The notes: generated from the sequence alone by a model not told the origin. A DNA stretch of 52,719 nt from Rhodobiaceae bacterium (GCA_028285165.1 JANQQB010000455.1:1-52719); one strand, 5' to 3'; shown: positions 26,685 through 35,945, numbered from the stretch's first letter. Program-made: numbers and translations.

Positions 26685-28343
26685 ATGCCTGCTCCGAGCA
26701 AAGCGACACTCGTCGGACTTTCGCTCACCATTCTCGTCGTCGCGGCCGGTCTGGGGGCTGGACTCGGCGGATATCTGAGCGGATGGCGCGGGACGCCGGA
26801 CGACACCGGGTCGCCGCAAACGGCCAAAGCACCCGAGACGGCGGCCAAGCCGACAACGCCGAATGCCAATGGCGAAGGGCAAGAACCGGCCGACACAGAA
26901 CAGGCTGCGCTGTCGCCCGCGGGGACGCCGGCTGAGACTGGGGTCGAAAACGCCGGACCGGCGCCGAAGCCGAGTGTCGATATTGTTCGTGTCGAGCCGT
27001 CCGGAGACGCCGTCATCGCCGGGCAATCGGAAGCCGGCGCGCTCGTTGCGGTCCTTTCCAACGGTGTTGTCGTCGGCAAAGGCGTTGCCAACGAAACCGG
27101 GGACTGGGCGATCGTGCTTGAAAAGCCGCTCGACCCCGGGTCGCACGACATTGCCATCCAGTCGCGCAAGACCGAGACCGCTGACCCCGTCGGCGCCGAC
27201 AAGTCGTTCGCCGTCTATGTCCCGAAGGATGACAGCGAAGGCGTGCTGGTCGCGACCAACAAACCGGGTGCACCGACCGAAATTCTGCAGGCGCCTGATC
27301 TGGTCACCGCTGCCCCGATTCCTTCAGACACAGCGCGCCCGGCGCCGGCAATCGTTCCGCAAAGCCCGGAACCTGAAACCGCTCGCTCGCCGCAGACGGA
27401 AACGCGTGTGGCGGCCTTGCCCGAGGACAGTGACGCTTCCTCGCAGAATGCCGGTCCGACGCCTGGTGCCAGCGACCCTACGCCGGTCGCGGATGCAGCC
27501 GATAATGCGGTCGCCAGCAACGCCGACGCGGTTGCAGGTTCGGACAACGTTGCAAACCGTTCTGCGGTGTCGGACGACGTTCCCGGACCGGTGGTAGGCG
27601 GAAGCGAACCCGACGGGTCGGCGCCGCAGAACGAGACCGTGCGATCCTTTGCCGGGACCGATGACGCTGACGAAGTCGCGGATCGACCGGCCAACGACAA
27701 CACGGCCGGATCTGACGAACCGGCGGCGCCGCAAGTTGCCTTTGCGGCGGGGACGGCGACAGCGCCGAGCGCTTCTGCGTCTTCCGACAATGCCGGGCCG
27801 CAGGGACTGGCCGGCGTCACGGTCCGCGCCGTCGAAGTCGAAGCCGGACAGGTCTATGTTGCCGGCGAGAGTTCCGGGCAAGGGGTGATCCGGGTCTATA
27901 TTGAGGACCAATATGTCGGCGAGGCAGCGCCGAACAGTCGCGGCCAATGGATCCTGAAAGCGCCCAAATCCATCGAAGCGGGGCAACACGCGGTCAGAGC
28001 CGACGAGGTCGCAACCGATGACGGCAAGGTGACGGCACGGGCCGAGGTCACGTTCGAGCGGGACGAGGATGCTATCGCGCTCACGCCCGTCGTCGCGGTC
28101 GGCAGCGGAGCGGCAAGCGGCTCGGCCGGCGCGGATGTCGATGCCGGCCGGCGCGAAATCCCGGCGCTGATCATCCGCAAGGGTGACAACCTGTGGCGCA
28201 TTTCCCAACGGCATTACGGGGAAGGCATTCGCTACACGACAATCTACCAGGCCAACCAGGGCCAGATTCGCGATCCGGACCTGATTTTTCCCGGCCAGGT
28301 GTTTCTCCTGCCGCAACGGGACCTCAATTGGTCCGACAATTAA
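26685..28343 (+). CDS. LysM-domain envelope protein with long disordered linker
   Basis: A 552-residue protein anchored by one N-terminal hydrophobic helix (LVGLSLTILVVAAGLGAGLG, residues about 9-28). Two Ig-like segments with the pattern VxVExSGDAVIAGQSEAG (about residues 100-170) and VEAGQVYVAGESSGQGVIRV (about 385-450) flank a long linker rich in Ala, Pro, Asp and Ser. A single LysM domain at the C-terminus (IIRKGDNLWRISQRHYGEG and NQGQIRDPDLIFPGQVFLLP) should bind peptidoglycan or another GlcNAc polymer. This layout suits a protein that spans the periplasm from inner membrane to wall. No enzymatic domain is visible. The minus-strand frame here is a composition shadow. Confidence 0.88.
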   Translation: MPAPSKATLVGLSLTILVVAAGLGAGLGGYLSGWRGTPDDTGSPQTAKAPETAAKPTTPNANGEGQEPADTEQAALSPAGTPAETGVENAGPAPKPSVDIVRVEPSGDAVIAGQSEAGALVAVLSNGVVVGKGVANETGDWAIVLEKPLDPGSHDIAIQSRKTETADPVGADKSFAVYVPKDDSEGVLVATNKPGAPTEILQAPDLVTAAPIPSDTARPAPAIVPQSPEPETARSPQTETRVAALPEDSDASSQNAGPTPGASDPTPVADAADNAVASNADAVAGSDNVANRSAVSDDVPGPVVGGSEPDGSAPQNETVRSFAGTDDADEVADRPANDNTAGSDEPAAPQVAFAAGTATAPSASASSDNAGPQGLAGVTVRAVEVEAGQVYVAGESSGQGVIRVYIEDQYVGEAAPNSRGQWILKAPKSIEAGQHAVRADEVATDDGKVTARAEVTFERDEDAIALTPVVAVGSGAASGSAGADVDAGRREIPALIIRKGDNLWRISQRHYGEGIRYTTIYQANQGQIRDPDLIFPGQVFLLPQRDLNWSDN

Positions 28344-28502
28344 GCCCGGTTGCAGACGGTCGGGTGTGAACCGACTGCCTTGTCGGTGGCCGTCGCGTCC
28401 TTCGATCCAATCCTGATGTCCTGGTCGGCCGTCCGCACCGGGGCAGTGATTCAATCCACGGCGTCGCTGGGCGCGTAAAAACGATGTAACGCGGGCGAAC
28501 GC

Positions 28503-30437
28503 ATGACACAGGCTTCCTCCCAAGACGCTCGGAAAAAGGTCTCCGCCGATCGCGGCGAAATGCTGGAGACGCTCAAGAACCTGTGGCCGTATATCTGGCC
28601 GCAGGATCGTCCGGACCTGAAGGTCCGCGTGCTGATCGCGTTCGGCGCGCTGGTGTTGGCCAAGATCATCACCGTCATGGTGCCTTACACCTACAAATGG
28701 GCGACGGATGCGCTGGTCGCACCGAGCGGCGAGGGCGGCTTCGGCGTTCCTGCTTTCGTCACGGTCCCGGTCATGCTGGTCATCGCCTACGGCATGGGCC
28801 GGATCCTGATGATGGTGTTCAACCAGATCCGCGACGCCCTGTTTGCCAAGGTCGGGCAGCATGCCGTGCGGCAGCTCGCTTTTCGAACCTTCGTGCATAT
28901 GCACAATCTGTCGCTGCGTTTCCATCTGCAGCGTCGCACCGGCGGGCTCAGCCGGATCATCGAGCGCGGGACGAAGGGCATCGAGATCATCGTCCGCTTC
29001 ACGATCCTCAATACGATCCCGACGATCATCGAATTCGGGCTGATGGCCGTCATCGTCGCCTATCAGTTCGATCTGTCCTATGTCGGCGTGATGGCGCTGA
29101 CGGTCTGGCTCTATGTCTGGTTCACGGTGCGCGCCAGCGACTGGCGTATCGCCATCCGGCGGGAAATGAACGATTCCGACACGGAGGCGAATTCGAAGGC
29201 CATCGATTCGCTGCTGAACTTCGAAACCGTGAAATATTTCGGCAACGAGGGCATGGAGGCGCGGCGTTTCGACGGGTCGATGGCGCGGTACGAAGATGCC
29301 GCGGTCCGGACATGGACGTCGCTGGCTTATCTCAATATCGGCCAGACGGTCGTCTTTTCCATCGGCATGATCACGTGCATGGTGATGTCGGCCAATGCGG
29401 TGCTCGCCGGTACCCAGACGATCGGCGACTTCGTCATGATCAACGCCCTGTTGATCCAGCTCTCGATCCCGCTCAATTTCATCGGCTTCGTCTACCGCGA
29501 GATCAAACAGGGCCTCGTCGACATTGAAACCATGTTCGACCTCCTGGAGATCGATGCGGAGATCGTCGACCGCGAAGGCGCACGGCCGCTTGCCGTCAGC
29601 CACGGCGCCATTGCGTTTGAAAATGTGGTGTTTCGGTACGATCCGGAACGCCCGATCCTGAAGGGCATTTCGTTTGAGGTGCCTGCCGGGCGCACCGTTG
29701 CCGTGGTCGGCCCGTCCGGCGCCGGCAAGTCGACCATCTCGCGCCTGCTTTTCCGGTTCTACGACATTTCCGAAGGCCGCATCCTGATCGACGGTCAGGA
29801 CATTCGGGACGTCACACAAAAGACCCTGCGTGAGGCTGTCGGCATGGTTCCGCAGGACACTGTGCTGTTCAACGATACGATTGCCTACAACATTCGATAT
29901 GGTCGGGTCGACGCCATGGATGCGGAGGTTCGCCGGGCAGCGGAGATGGCACAAATCAGTGACTTCATCGAAACCCTGCCCGACGGCTTCGATACCGAGG
30001 TCGGGGAGCGCGGACTGAAATTGTCGGGCGGTGAAAAGCAGCGTGTCGCCATCGCACGAACGATCCTCAAGGCGCCACCGATCCTGATCCTCGACGAGGC
30101 GACGTCGGCGCTCGACACCCATACCGAACGCGAGATCCAGACCGCGCTCGAACAGGTTTCGGCCAACCGCACGACGCTGGTGATCGCGCACCGCCTGTCG
30201 ACGGTCATCAATGCCGACGAGATCCTGGTGCTCGACAAAGGCGAAATCGTCGAGCGCGGCACCCATGCGGATCTGCTCGACCAGGACGGGCTTTATGCCT
30301 CCATGTGGGCGCGCCAGCGCGAGGCGACGGAAGCCGAGGAACGGTTGCGCGCCGCGCGCCTGACGGACGCTGACGGTGTGATCGATCGCGGACCCAGGGC
30401 GGCCGACCTGATCGGTGCCGATCCCGACGGGGCGTAA
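28503..30437 (+). CDS. ABC exporter of the Atm1/HMT1 type (fused permease-ATPase)
   Basis: A 644-residue half-transporter. The N-terminal half has about six membrane helices, and the segment ALNFETVKYFGNEGMEARRF-like LLNFETVKYFGNEGMEARRF (around residue 240) is diagnostic of the Atm1 group. The ATPase half carries Walker A (GPSGAGKST, about residue 411), signature LSGGEKQRVAIARTIL, Walker B ILILDEATSALD and the H-loop IAHRLST. Proteins of this type export glutathione-related or heavy-metal conjugates from the cytoplasm, and their mitochondrial relatives serve iron-sulfur cluster biogenesis outside the organelle. The protein would act as a homodimer. Gene neighbours give no substrate hint. Confidence 0.9.
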   Translation: MTQASSQDARKKVSADRGEMLETLKNLWPYIWPQDRPDLKVRVLIAFGALVLAKIITVMVPYTYKWATDALVAPSGEGGFGVPAFVTVPVMLVIAYGMGRILMMVFNQIRDALFAKVGQHAVRQLAFRTFVHMHNLSLRFHLQRRTGGLSRIIERGTKGIEIIVRFTILNTIPTIIEFGLMAVIVAYQFDLSYVGVMALTVWLYVWFTVRASDWRIAIRREMNDSDTEANSKAIDSLLNFETVKYFGNEGMEARRFDGSMARYEDAAVRTWTSLAYLNIGQTVVFSIGMITCMVMSANAVLAGTQTIGDFVMINALLIQLSIPLNFIGFVYREIKQGLVDIETMFDLLEIDAEIVDREGARPLAVSHGAIAFENVVFRYDPERPILKGISFEVPAGRTVAVVGPSGAGKSTISRLLFRFYDISEGRILIDGQDIRDVTQKTLREAVGMVPQDTVLFNDTIAYNIRYGRVDAMDAEVRRAAEMAQISDFIETLPDGFDTEVGERGLKLSGGEKQRVAIARTILKAPPILILDEATSALDTHTEREIQTALEQVSANRTTLVIAHRLSTVINADEILVLDKGEIVERGTHADLLDQDGLYASMWARQREATEAEERLRAARLTDADGVIDRGPRAADLIGADPDGA

Positions 30438-30600
30438 CCGAACGCCCCCGTTTTGCTCGACTGCCCTAGTCGCTTAACAGGCCTTCAGGCTCGGCTATGG
30501 ATTTTCATAGCTGTCGGATTGTTGCGTGCTTTGCTCTTTTGCGTCCGGCGGTTTGTCTGGCGATCCAGTTCAGCGTAGCCAGAAAAAAGTGAGATATGAC

Positions 30601-31104
30601 ATGGGTTTTCAGCTCTATGCGACCGGCGCGGTCTACAACGGACAGAGCGGCAAGAATTACATATTGTTCGACGATGCGGATTTGCCGTTCGGGGACGAAT
30701 GGGATGTCACCACGGCGCAGAAAATTCTGGCTAAAGCCGCCGGCATAAAGCTGCATCGGTCGATCGGCGGCAAACAGACGATCAAGGTCCTGAAGGGCAT
30801 CCAGACCATGCAGTTCAATCGGCTCATGGAAGATTTCATGACGATGCTGACAATGAACGGGTCCGGCCAATTGACGATCAATTCGGCTGAACACGGGTAT
30901 CTGACCAATTCAAAGCATTGCGAGATTTTCGCCTTCGAACGCACAAACGTGTCCAAGGCGACCCAGGATCTTGTCAAACACCTCGGCAAGGTCGGCCTGA
31001 ACCATATGGGACCGACGATGGCGCTGATGCAGGCGCTGCAAGCGCTCAACAAACACCAATCCGGTAGCAAGCGCTTCAGGGCGATCCTGAACTACGCATG
31101 GTAG
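30601..31104 (+). CDS. Orphan leaderless protein of unknown function
   Basis: A 167-residue protein that I cannot assign. There is no signal peptide: it begins MGFQLYATGAVYNGQSGKNY. The first half is polar with beta-like stretches, and the centre has a hydrophobic helix-like segment (FNRLMEDFMTMLTMNGSGQ). The C-terminal half looks helical and ends in a basic aromatic tail (GSKRFRAILNYAW). The start at 30601 has a GTGAG site 9 bp upstream; a longer frame from 30526 begins with unlikely cysteine-rich sequence. Codons are less GC-rich than in the neighbouring Atm1 gene. It stands alone between the exporter and the GntR regulator. It may belong with the two leaderless proteins further along, but I see no sequence similarity to them. 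Confidence 0.7.
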   Translation: MGFQLYATGAVYNGQSGKNYILFDDADLPFGDEWDVTTAQKILAKAAGIKLHRSIGGKQTIKVLKGIQTMQFNRLMEDFMTMLTMNGSGQLTINSAEHGYLTNSKHCEIFAFERTNVSKATQDLVKHLGKVGLNHMGPTMALMQALQALNKHQSGSKRFRAILNYAW

Positions 31105-31198
31105 TCGGCGCCGGCGTGACCCGGCGGGAAACCGGAAGGTTTGAGCGATACCGGCATTGGTGTTAGCGCTCAGACGAACGCGTCGATCAAACGACGTT

Positions 31199-31852
31199 TC
31201 AGGCTATCTGTTCCTCAAGATGCTGCAAGAGGAAGGGTAACAGCCGTCCCTGCAGCATCATGTGCTCGCGCATCAGCTTGTCGGCAACGTCGCCTTCATT
31301 GGCGAAGATGGCTTCCATGATCTGACGGTGTTCTTCAGCCGATTTGGCCAGGCGACCGCGCATTTTGTAGGGCAGGGATCGGTACGTGTTCACGTGGCCG
31401 GCCAGTTGCTCCAGTTGTTCAACGAGCCTGGCATTTCCGGACGCCTTGTGAATCGCCCCATGGAAAATGATGTTGGCGGCGGCATAGGCGTCCTCGTCCT
31501 GTTCGGCCGCCGCGTCTTCGCAGGCCTCAAGGCCGTGTTTGATGGCCTCGGCATCGGGTTCCGTCAACCGGTCGGCCGCCAGTCGGGCCGCCATGCCTTC
31601 AAGCTCCGCCGCCACCTCGAAAAGATCCATGAGTTCCTTTGCGGTGAGCAGACGAACGACGGCCCCCTTGCGGGCACGTGTCTCCAGCAATCCTTTGTCG
31701 ACCAGTGAGCGCAGGGCTTCCCTGACCGGTGTGCGCGATACGCCGAACCGTTGCGCCAGAGCGGATTCCTCGAGCTGATCGCCGGGCTGCAACGCGCCGG
31801 AATACAAATCTTTTTTCAGCTCTTCGATGAGTTGGTCTGCAACACGAGCCAT
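31199..31852 (-). CDS. GntR-family regulator, FCD (FadR-type) subgroup
   Basis: A 217-residue transcription factor. The winged helix-turn-helix occupies about residues 5-70 (GDQLEESALAQRFGVSRTPV then REALRSLVDKGLL). The all-helical FCD ligand-binding domain follows (about 75-205), with the metal-binding aspartate and histidines expected around DAYAAANIIFHGAIHKASG and EEHRQIMEAI. FCD regulators usually respond to a carboxylic acid. The start at 31852 has GGGGAAAG just upstream. It diverges from the TRAP transporter genes across a 137-bp gap that holds a perfect short palindrome, so it very likely controls them, probably as a repressor lifted by the imported acid. Confidence 0.92.
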   Translation of the reverse strand: MARVADQLIEELKKDLYSGALQPGDQLEESALAQRFGVSRTPVREALRSLVDKGLLETRARKGAVVRLLTAKELMDLFEVAAELEGMAARLAADRLTEPDAEAIKHGLEACEDAAAEQDEDAYAAANIIFHGAIHKASGNARLVEQLEQLAGHVNTYRSLPYKMRGRLAKSAEEHRQIMEAIFANEGDVADKLMREHMMLQGRLLPFLLQHLEEQIA

Positions 31853-31943
31853 CTTCTTTCCCCGGGATCTCGCGGTCCTTTTTTAGCGCCAGAGATGGAA
31901 TATGTCGATGCAGAAAGAAATCGATTGAATTCACATGAGCATT

Positions 31944-31957
31944 TTATGTACACATAA
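31944..31957. promoter_or_regulatory. Candidate GntR/FCD operator upstream of dctP
   Basis: TTATGT-AC-ACATAA: perfect 6-bp arms around a 2-bp centre, in the divergent gap 33 bp before the dctP start. Short palindromes with a TGT..ACA core are the usual FCD-type GntR sites, so this is the best candidate for binding by the adjacent regulator. Confidence 0.6.
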
Positions 31958-31989
31958 GGCAGTTACAAAACCAAATGGGAGGACGCCTG

Positions 31990-32970
31990 ATGAAACGTTT
32001 TGCTGGCGTGGCAGTGGCCGCGCTCTTCGCATTTACCGGTGTGGCAAGCGCCAAGGAACTGCGCCTATCCCACCAATGGTCGACGGCCGATGTGCGCCAC
32101 AAGGTGGCTCAGATCGTTGCGGACGAAGTGGCTGCCGCCGAGGTCGGTCTCGAGATCAAGATCTTTCCGTCCAAATCCCTGTTCAAGCCGCGCGAACAGT
32201 ATAAGCCGCTGAGCCGTGGCCAGTTGGACATGACCGTGTTCCCGCTCGCCTATGCAGGCGGACAGCGCCCGGAATTCAACCTGACCCTGATGCCGGGTCT
32301 GGTGAAGAACCACGATCACGCCGCCCGCCTGAATGAGTCCGCGTTCATGGGCGAACTCGAAGGTCTCATGGCCGAAGACGATGTCAAAGTCCTCGTGCAC
32401 GGCTATCTCGCCGGCGGTTTTGTCGGCAAAGAAAAATGCATCACGTCGCCGGATGACGTGAAAGGCCTGCAGACCCGTGCAGCCGGCAAATCTTTTGAGC
32501 AGATGCTTGCCGCGGCCGGCGCCTCGATCGCGTCAATGGCCTCGTCGGAAATCTACAATGCCATGCAGACCGGTGTTCTCGATGCCGCGAACACGTCGTC
32601 TTCGTCCTTCGTGTCGTTCCGCATCTACGAGCAGGCGAAGTGCTTCACGCCGGCGGGCGATGTGGCGCTCTGGTTCATGTATCAGCCGCTCCTGATGAAC
32701 AAATCCACGTTCGACGGCCTGAGCGCAGAGCAACAGAAGGCGCTGATGGACGGCGCTGCAAAGGCCGAAGCATTTTACCTCGAAGAGGCCAAAAAGCAGG
32801 ATGCCGAAGCGGTCGAGGTCTACAAGAAGAACGGCGTGGAAATTGCCAACATGACGACCGAAGAATTCCAGCAATGGCGCGCCATTGCCCAGGAATCCTC
32901 CTACAAGTCCTTCGTTGAGCAAGTACCGACCGGTCAAAAGCTCCTCGATATGGCGCTGTCCGTCGAATAA
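31990..32970 (+). CDS. dctP: TRAP transporter solute-binding protein
   Basis: A 326-residue periplasmic binding protein of the DctP family with a signal peptide (MKRFAGVAVAALFAFTGVASA, cleavage before KELRLSH). The start motif LRLSHQWSTADVRHKVAQ and the later LQTRAAGKSFEQMLAAAGA region, where a conserved arginine normally binds the ligand carboxylate, are present; the segment MQTGVLDAANT is also typical. The start at 31990 has GGGAGG upstream. Ligands of this family are organic acids; which one is not visible. A hairpin separates it from the membrane-subunit genes. Confidence 0.92.
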   Translation: MKRFAGVAVAALFAFTGVASAKELRLSHQWSTADVRHKVAQIVADEVAAAEVGLEIKIFPSKSLFKPREQYKPLSRGQLDMTVFPLAYAGGQRPEFNLTLMPGLVKNHDHAARLNESAFMGELEGLMAEDDVKVLVHGYLAGGFVGKEKCITSPDDVKGLQTRAAGKSFEQMLAAAGASIASMASSEIYNAMQTGVLDAANTSSSSFVSFRIYEQAKCFTPAGDVALWFMYQPLLMNKSTFDGLSAEQQKALMDGAAKAEAFYLEEAKKQDAEAVEVYKKNGVEIANMTTEEFQQWRAIAQESSYKSFVEQVPTGQKLLDMALSVE

Positions 32971-32990
32971 CCGGCGCCAGCAATCCCGGT

Positions 32991-33011
32991 GGCCGCCCGG
33001 CTTGGGCGGCC
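32991..33011 (+). terminator. Hairpin between dctP and dctQ
   Basis: Perfect 8-bp inverted repeat GGCCGCCC / GGGCGGCC with a 5-nt loop, 20 bp after the dctP stop. The following ATTCCTT is only weakly T-rich. Like the one in the ABC cassette, it separates the binding-protein gene from the membrane-subunit genes and may stabilise or partly end the upstream transcript. Confidence 0.6.
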
Positions 33012-33049
33012 ATTCCTTGACGTGCTCCCCAGAGTGATTGGTTGTTGAG

Positions 33050-33634
33050 ATGGCCGTCGTCAGTGCCCACAAGGTCGCCAAGCACGGGGGCAACCCGCTT
33101 TTGCGCGCGATCGGCTTCCTGTCCAGCGTCTGCGGCGTCATCGCTGCCGCGATGATCGTCATCGCCGTGGCCATCACATGTCAGATGATCTGGGTGCGGT
33201 TTGTGCTCAACCAGTCGACCGTTTGGCAAACGGAAGCCGTCGTCTACATGATGGTTGCGGCGACATTGATCGGCATTCCCTATGTTCAACGCCTGCGCGG
33301 CCACGTGAATGTCGACCTTTTCCCCTTGGCGCTTCCGGTTCGTCTCAGAAAGGCACTGGCGATCGTCACGCTGACGACCACGATCGCGATCGCAGGTATC
33401 ATGGTGGTCTACGGCTTTGAGCTCTGGCACGTCGCGTGGTCTCGGGGATGGACATCCGATACGGTGTGGGCACCGAAGCTGTGGGTTCCGTACCTCGCTC
33501 TGCCCGTGGGCTTCGGGCTCTTCATGCTTCAGCTGATTGCCGACCTTATCGCCACCATTCTCGATATCGAGGCTCCGTTCTCCATCGAAGACGAACAGAC
33601 GCCGGATTCCGCGCCCACCGGAGGGGCGGACTGA
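33050..33634 (+). CDS. dctQ: TRAP transporter small permease
   Basis: A 194-residue membrane protein with four hydrophobic segments, as expected for DctQ, the small inner-membrane subunit. Typical stretches are QSTVWQTEAVVYMMVAATLI (second span region) and PYVQRLRGHVNVDLF, a loop common to the family. The stop codon TGA overlaps the ATG of the next gene by one base, so translation of the two is coupled. I chose the ATG at 33050; the frame upstream to 33038 opens with another valine-type codon and adds only four residues. Confidence 0.9.
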   Translation: MAVVSAHKVAKHGGNPLLRAIGFLSSVCGVIAAAMIVIAVAITCQMIWVRFVLNQSTVWQTEAVVYMMVAATLIGIPYVQRLRGHVNVDLFPLALPVRLRKALAIVTLTTTIAIAGIMVVYGFELWHVAWSRGWTSDTVWAPKLWVPYLALPVGFGLFMLQLIADLIATILDIEAPFSIEDEQTPDSAPTGGAD

Positions 33635-34953
33635 TGGACCCGCTTCTGCTTGGCGGCATCGTCGCGCTCGTCACCGTCCTCATTCTGTTTTCCGGGGTTT
33701 CGGTCGCGGTCGGACTGCTCATTGTCGCCGCCCTGTTTCTCGTTACGTTCGATGGCATGCGTTCCCTTGAGCTCATGCCGGAGATCTTTTTCGGCAAGCT
33801 CGACAATTTTGCGCTGCTGTCGATCCCCATGTTTATCATCATGGGCGCGGCGATCGCGTCCACACGCGCGGGCGCCGACCTTTATGAGGCGCTGGAGCGT
33901 TGGCTCACGCGTGTGCCCGGCGGACTTGTCATTTCGAATCTGGGGGCCTGCGCGCTGTTTGCCGCGATGTCGGGCTCGTCGCCTGCGACCTGCGCCGCGA
34001 TCGGTAAAATGGGCATTCCGGAAATGCGCCGGCGGGGATATCCCGATGGCGTCGCGGCCGGATCGATTGCGGCCGGCGGCACGCTCGGCATTCTGTTCCC
34101 GCCCTCGGTCACCATGATCGTCTACGGGATTGCGACGGAAACCTCCATCGGCCGCCTGTTCCTGGCGGGCGTCGTTCCAGGCCTGCTGCTCGTCGGCCTG
34201 TTCATGGCTTGGTCGCTCTATGACACGTGGCGCAAGGGCGGCGAGAGTGTCGTGCTGGCGAAGATCAGCTACACGTGGAAGGAAAAATTCGAGATCCTGC
34301 CGCGCGTGTTGCCCTTTATCGGCATCATCCTGGGTGTGCTTTACGCCCTCTACGGCGGCGTTGCGACGCCCTCCGAAACGGCGGCTGTCGGCGCTCTCAT
34401 GTGTCTCCTGGTGGCGATCGTCATCTATCGGCTGTGGAACCCGATGGACCTTTGGGTGGTCTTGCGCGATTCGACCCGCGAAAGCGTGATGATCCTCTTC
34501 ATCATTGGCGCTGCCGGCGTGTTCTCCTACATGCTCTCCAGCCTCTTCATCACGCAATCCATTGCGCAATATATCGGCACGCTCGACGTCAATCCGTGGG
34601 TTCTGATGGGGGCCGTCAACCTGTTCCTGCTTGTTGCCGGCTTCTTTCTTCCGCCGGTCGCCGTGATCCTGATGGCGGCTCCCATTCTGCTCCCGATCGT
34701 CACGCAGGCGGGTTTCGACCCCTATTGGTTTGCGGTCGTGCTGACCATCAACATGGAAATCGGCCTCATCTCGCCGCCGGTCGGGCTCAATCTGTATGTG
34801 ATCAACGGGATCGCACCCGACATCAAACTGAAGACGATCCTATGGGGCTCGCTGCCCTATGTGGGCTGCATGGTGGTGGCTATCCTGTTGTTGTGCATCT
34901 TTCCCGGCCTGGCCACCTGGTTGCCCGACATGATCATGGGGCCGGTGTTGTAG
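33634..34953 (+). CDS. dctM: TRAP transporter large permease
   Basis: A 439-residue protein with about twelve membrane segments, the transport channel of the sodium-coupled TRAP system. Family landmarks include FALLSIPMFIIMGAAIAST, GGTLGILFPPSVTMIVYG (key PPS motif) and EIGLISPPVGLNLYVINGI. The start at 33634 shares one base with the dctQ stop; the open frame further upstream runs inside dctQ. It works with DctP and DctQ; no catabolic gene for the imported acid lies beside it. Confidence 0.92.
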   Translation: MDPLLLGGIVALVTVLILFSGVSVAVGLLIVAALFLVTFDGMRSLELMPEIFFGKLDNFALLSIPMFIIMGAAIASTRAGADLYEALERWLTRVPGGLVISNLGACALFAAMSGSSPATCAAIGKMGIPEMRRRGYPDGVAAGSIAAGGTLGILFPPSVTMIVYGIATETSIGRLFLAGVVPGLLLVGLFMAWSLYDTWRKGGESVVLAKISYTWKEKFEILPRVLPFIGIILGVLYALYGGVATPSETAAVGALMCLLVAIVIYRLWNPMDLWVVLRDSTRESVMILFIIGAAGVFSYMLSSLFITQSIAQYIGTLDVNPWVLMGAVNLFLLVAGFFLPPVAVILMAAPILLPIVTQAGFDPYWFAVVLTINMEIGLISPPVGLNLYVINGIAPDIKLKTILWGSLPYVGCMVVAILLLCIFPGLATWLPDMIMGPVL

Positions 34954-35062
34954 ATCCGGCTTTTCCGGTTCTCCAGGAGCATAGGCGACACAGCACCGTT
35001 TCGGCCGTCCGGCACGAATTGCATAGCCCGGTATGCGATTGGAGCTGCCTGCCGCTCTGGAG

Positions 35063-35638
35063 TTAAGACAGTTTGCGGCGCTTCTTTCGCATCAAAAAGC
35101 CAAGGCCGACAAGGCCTGTAAGGAACAACGGCGCCGTGGCGGGCAGCGGCACTTGCGCAATAGCGGGGAATCCCGTGACGGTTCCGCCGGTTGCAAAGAC
35201 TGTAAGGTTTTGGCTCAAATTACAATCGCCTGGATTGACAAGACTCACGATGCAGGTTGCAACAAAAGATCCAACGAACGGATCGAAGGCGCCCGGGAGT
35301 ACATTGAAAGTCCCACCAAGATCTGTCAGCGGCGCATCGAGCGTGATCGCAGCGAACTCGCTCACAAAAGACGTCGGGGCAGGACTGTCGACAAAAAAGA
35401 ATTCGCTCGGTCCCGTAGGCGCGCCGGCGAGTGCAAACGTGAAGGCGTTCTTCGTCGCTCCTGAACTGTTGTTCAAAAGCAAAGAAATATTCGAAAGCGT
35501 GCTGGTCGACGCATCGAAATCGAAAAAGCCGACAAGCTCGTCGCCATTCGAATAGTCGACGTCAACCAGATACGTGATCGGCGCTGCAAACGCGCTTACG
35601 GGCATAAAGGCGATGAGGGCGGCGAGGATCTGTTTCAT
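35063..35638 (-). CDS. VPLPA-CTERM sorting-signal surface protein
   Basis: A 191-residue exported protein. The N-terminus is a signal peptide (MKQILAALIAFMPVSAFA, cleavage before APITY). The mature part is low in charge and rich in Gly, Ser, Thr and Phe, with beta-type repeats (for example FFDFDASTSTLSNISLLLNN). The C-terminus has the tripartite exosortase signal: VPLPA, a hydrophobic helix (TAPLFLTGLVGLGFLM), and a basic end RKKRRK. It would be cleaved and passed to the outer surface by an exosortase-type enzyme. No exosortase gene is in the window. It converges on dctM. The protein's own function is unknown. Confidence 0.85.
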   Translation of the reverse strand: MKQILAALIAFMPVSAFAAPITYLVDVDYSNGDELVGFFDFDASTSTLSNISLLLNNSSGATKNAFTFALAGAPTGPSEFFFVDSPAPTSFVSEFAAITLDAPLTDLGGTFNVLPGAFDPFVGSFVATCIVSLVNPGDCNLSQNLTVFATGGTVTGFPAIAQVPLPATAPLFLTGLVGLGFLMRKKRRKLS

Positions 35639-35945
35639 GTCAGCTTACTCTTTTTTCAATCGCATGCAGACTGTTCCTGAGGCCGTGCCGGACCTTGGGA
35701 CGAGGCGTGCGATGGTGTTGAGCCATCAAGGGAATGCTGCCGGCGCCGTGGCTTTCACTGCGGCTCCGGGTCGTCCATCCCGGGTAGCGATGGACAGTTT
35801 GAAGTGAGAACGGTGTGGCGCGGGACGAGCGTCGACGCACAACACATTATTTTTGTTCAAACTTCCCCCATTCATATTTGTAGTTCCAACTTGATCTGAC
35901 AGTGAGAGCGGTTTGCTACTCCCCAATAGATGACGTATCGGCATC

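Noticed and set aside
27324-30266. A 980-codon open frame on the minus strand
   Set aside because: It is antisense to the LysM and Atm1-type genes and has shadow-type composition.
35639-35700. Sigma-54 promoter upstream of the VPLPA-CTERM gene (a GGCACG is present)
   Set aside because: The -12 GC element is missing at the required spacing.
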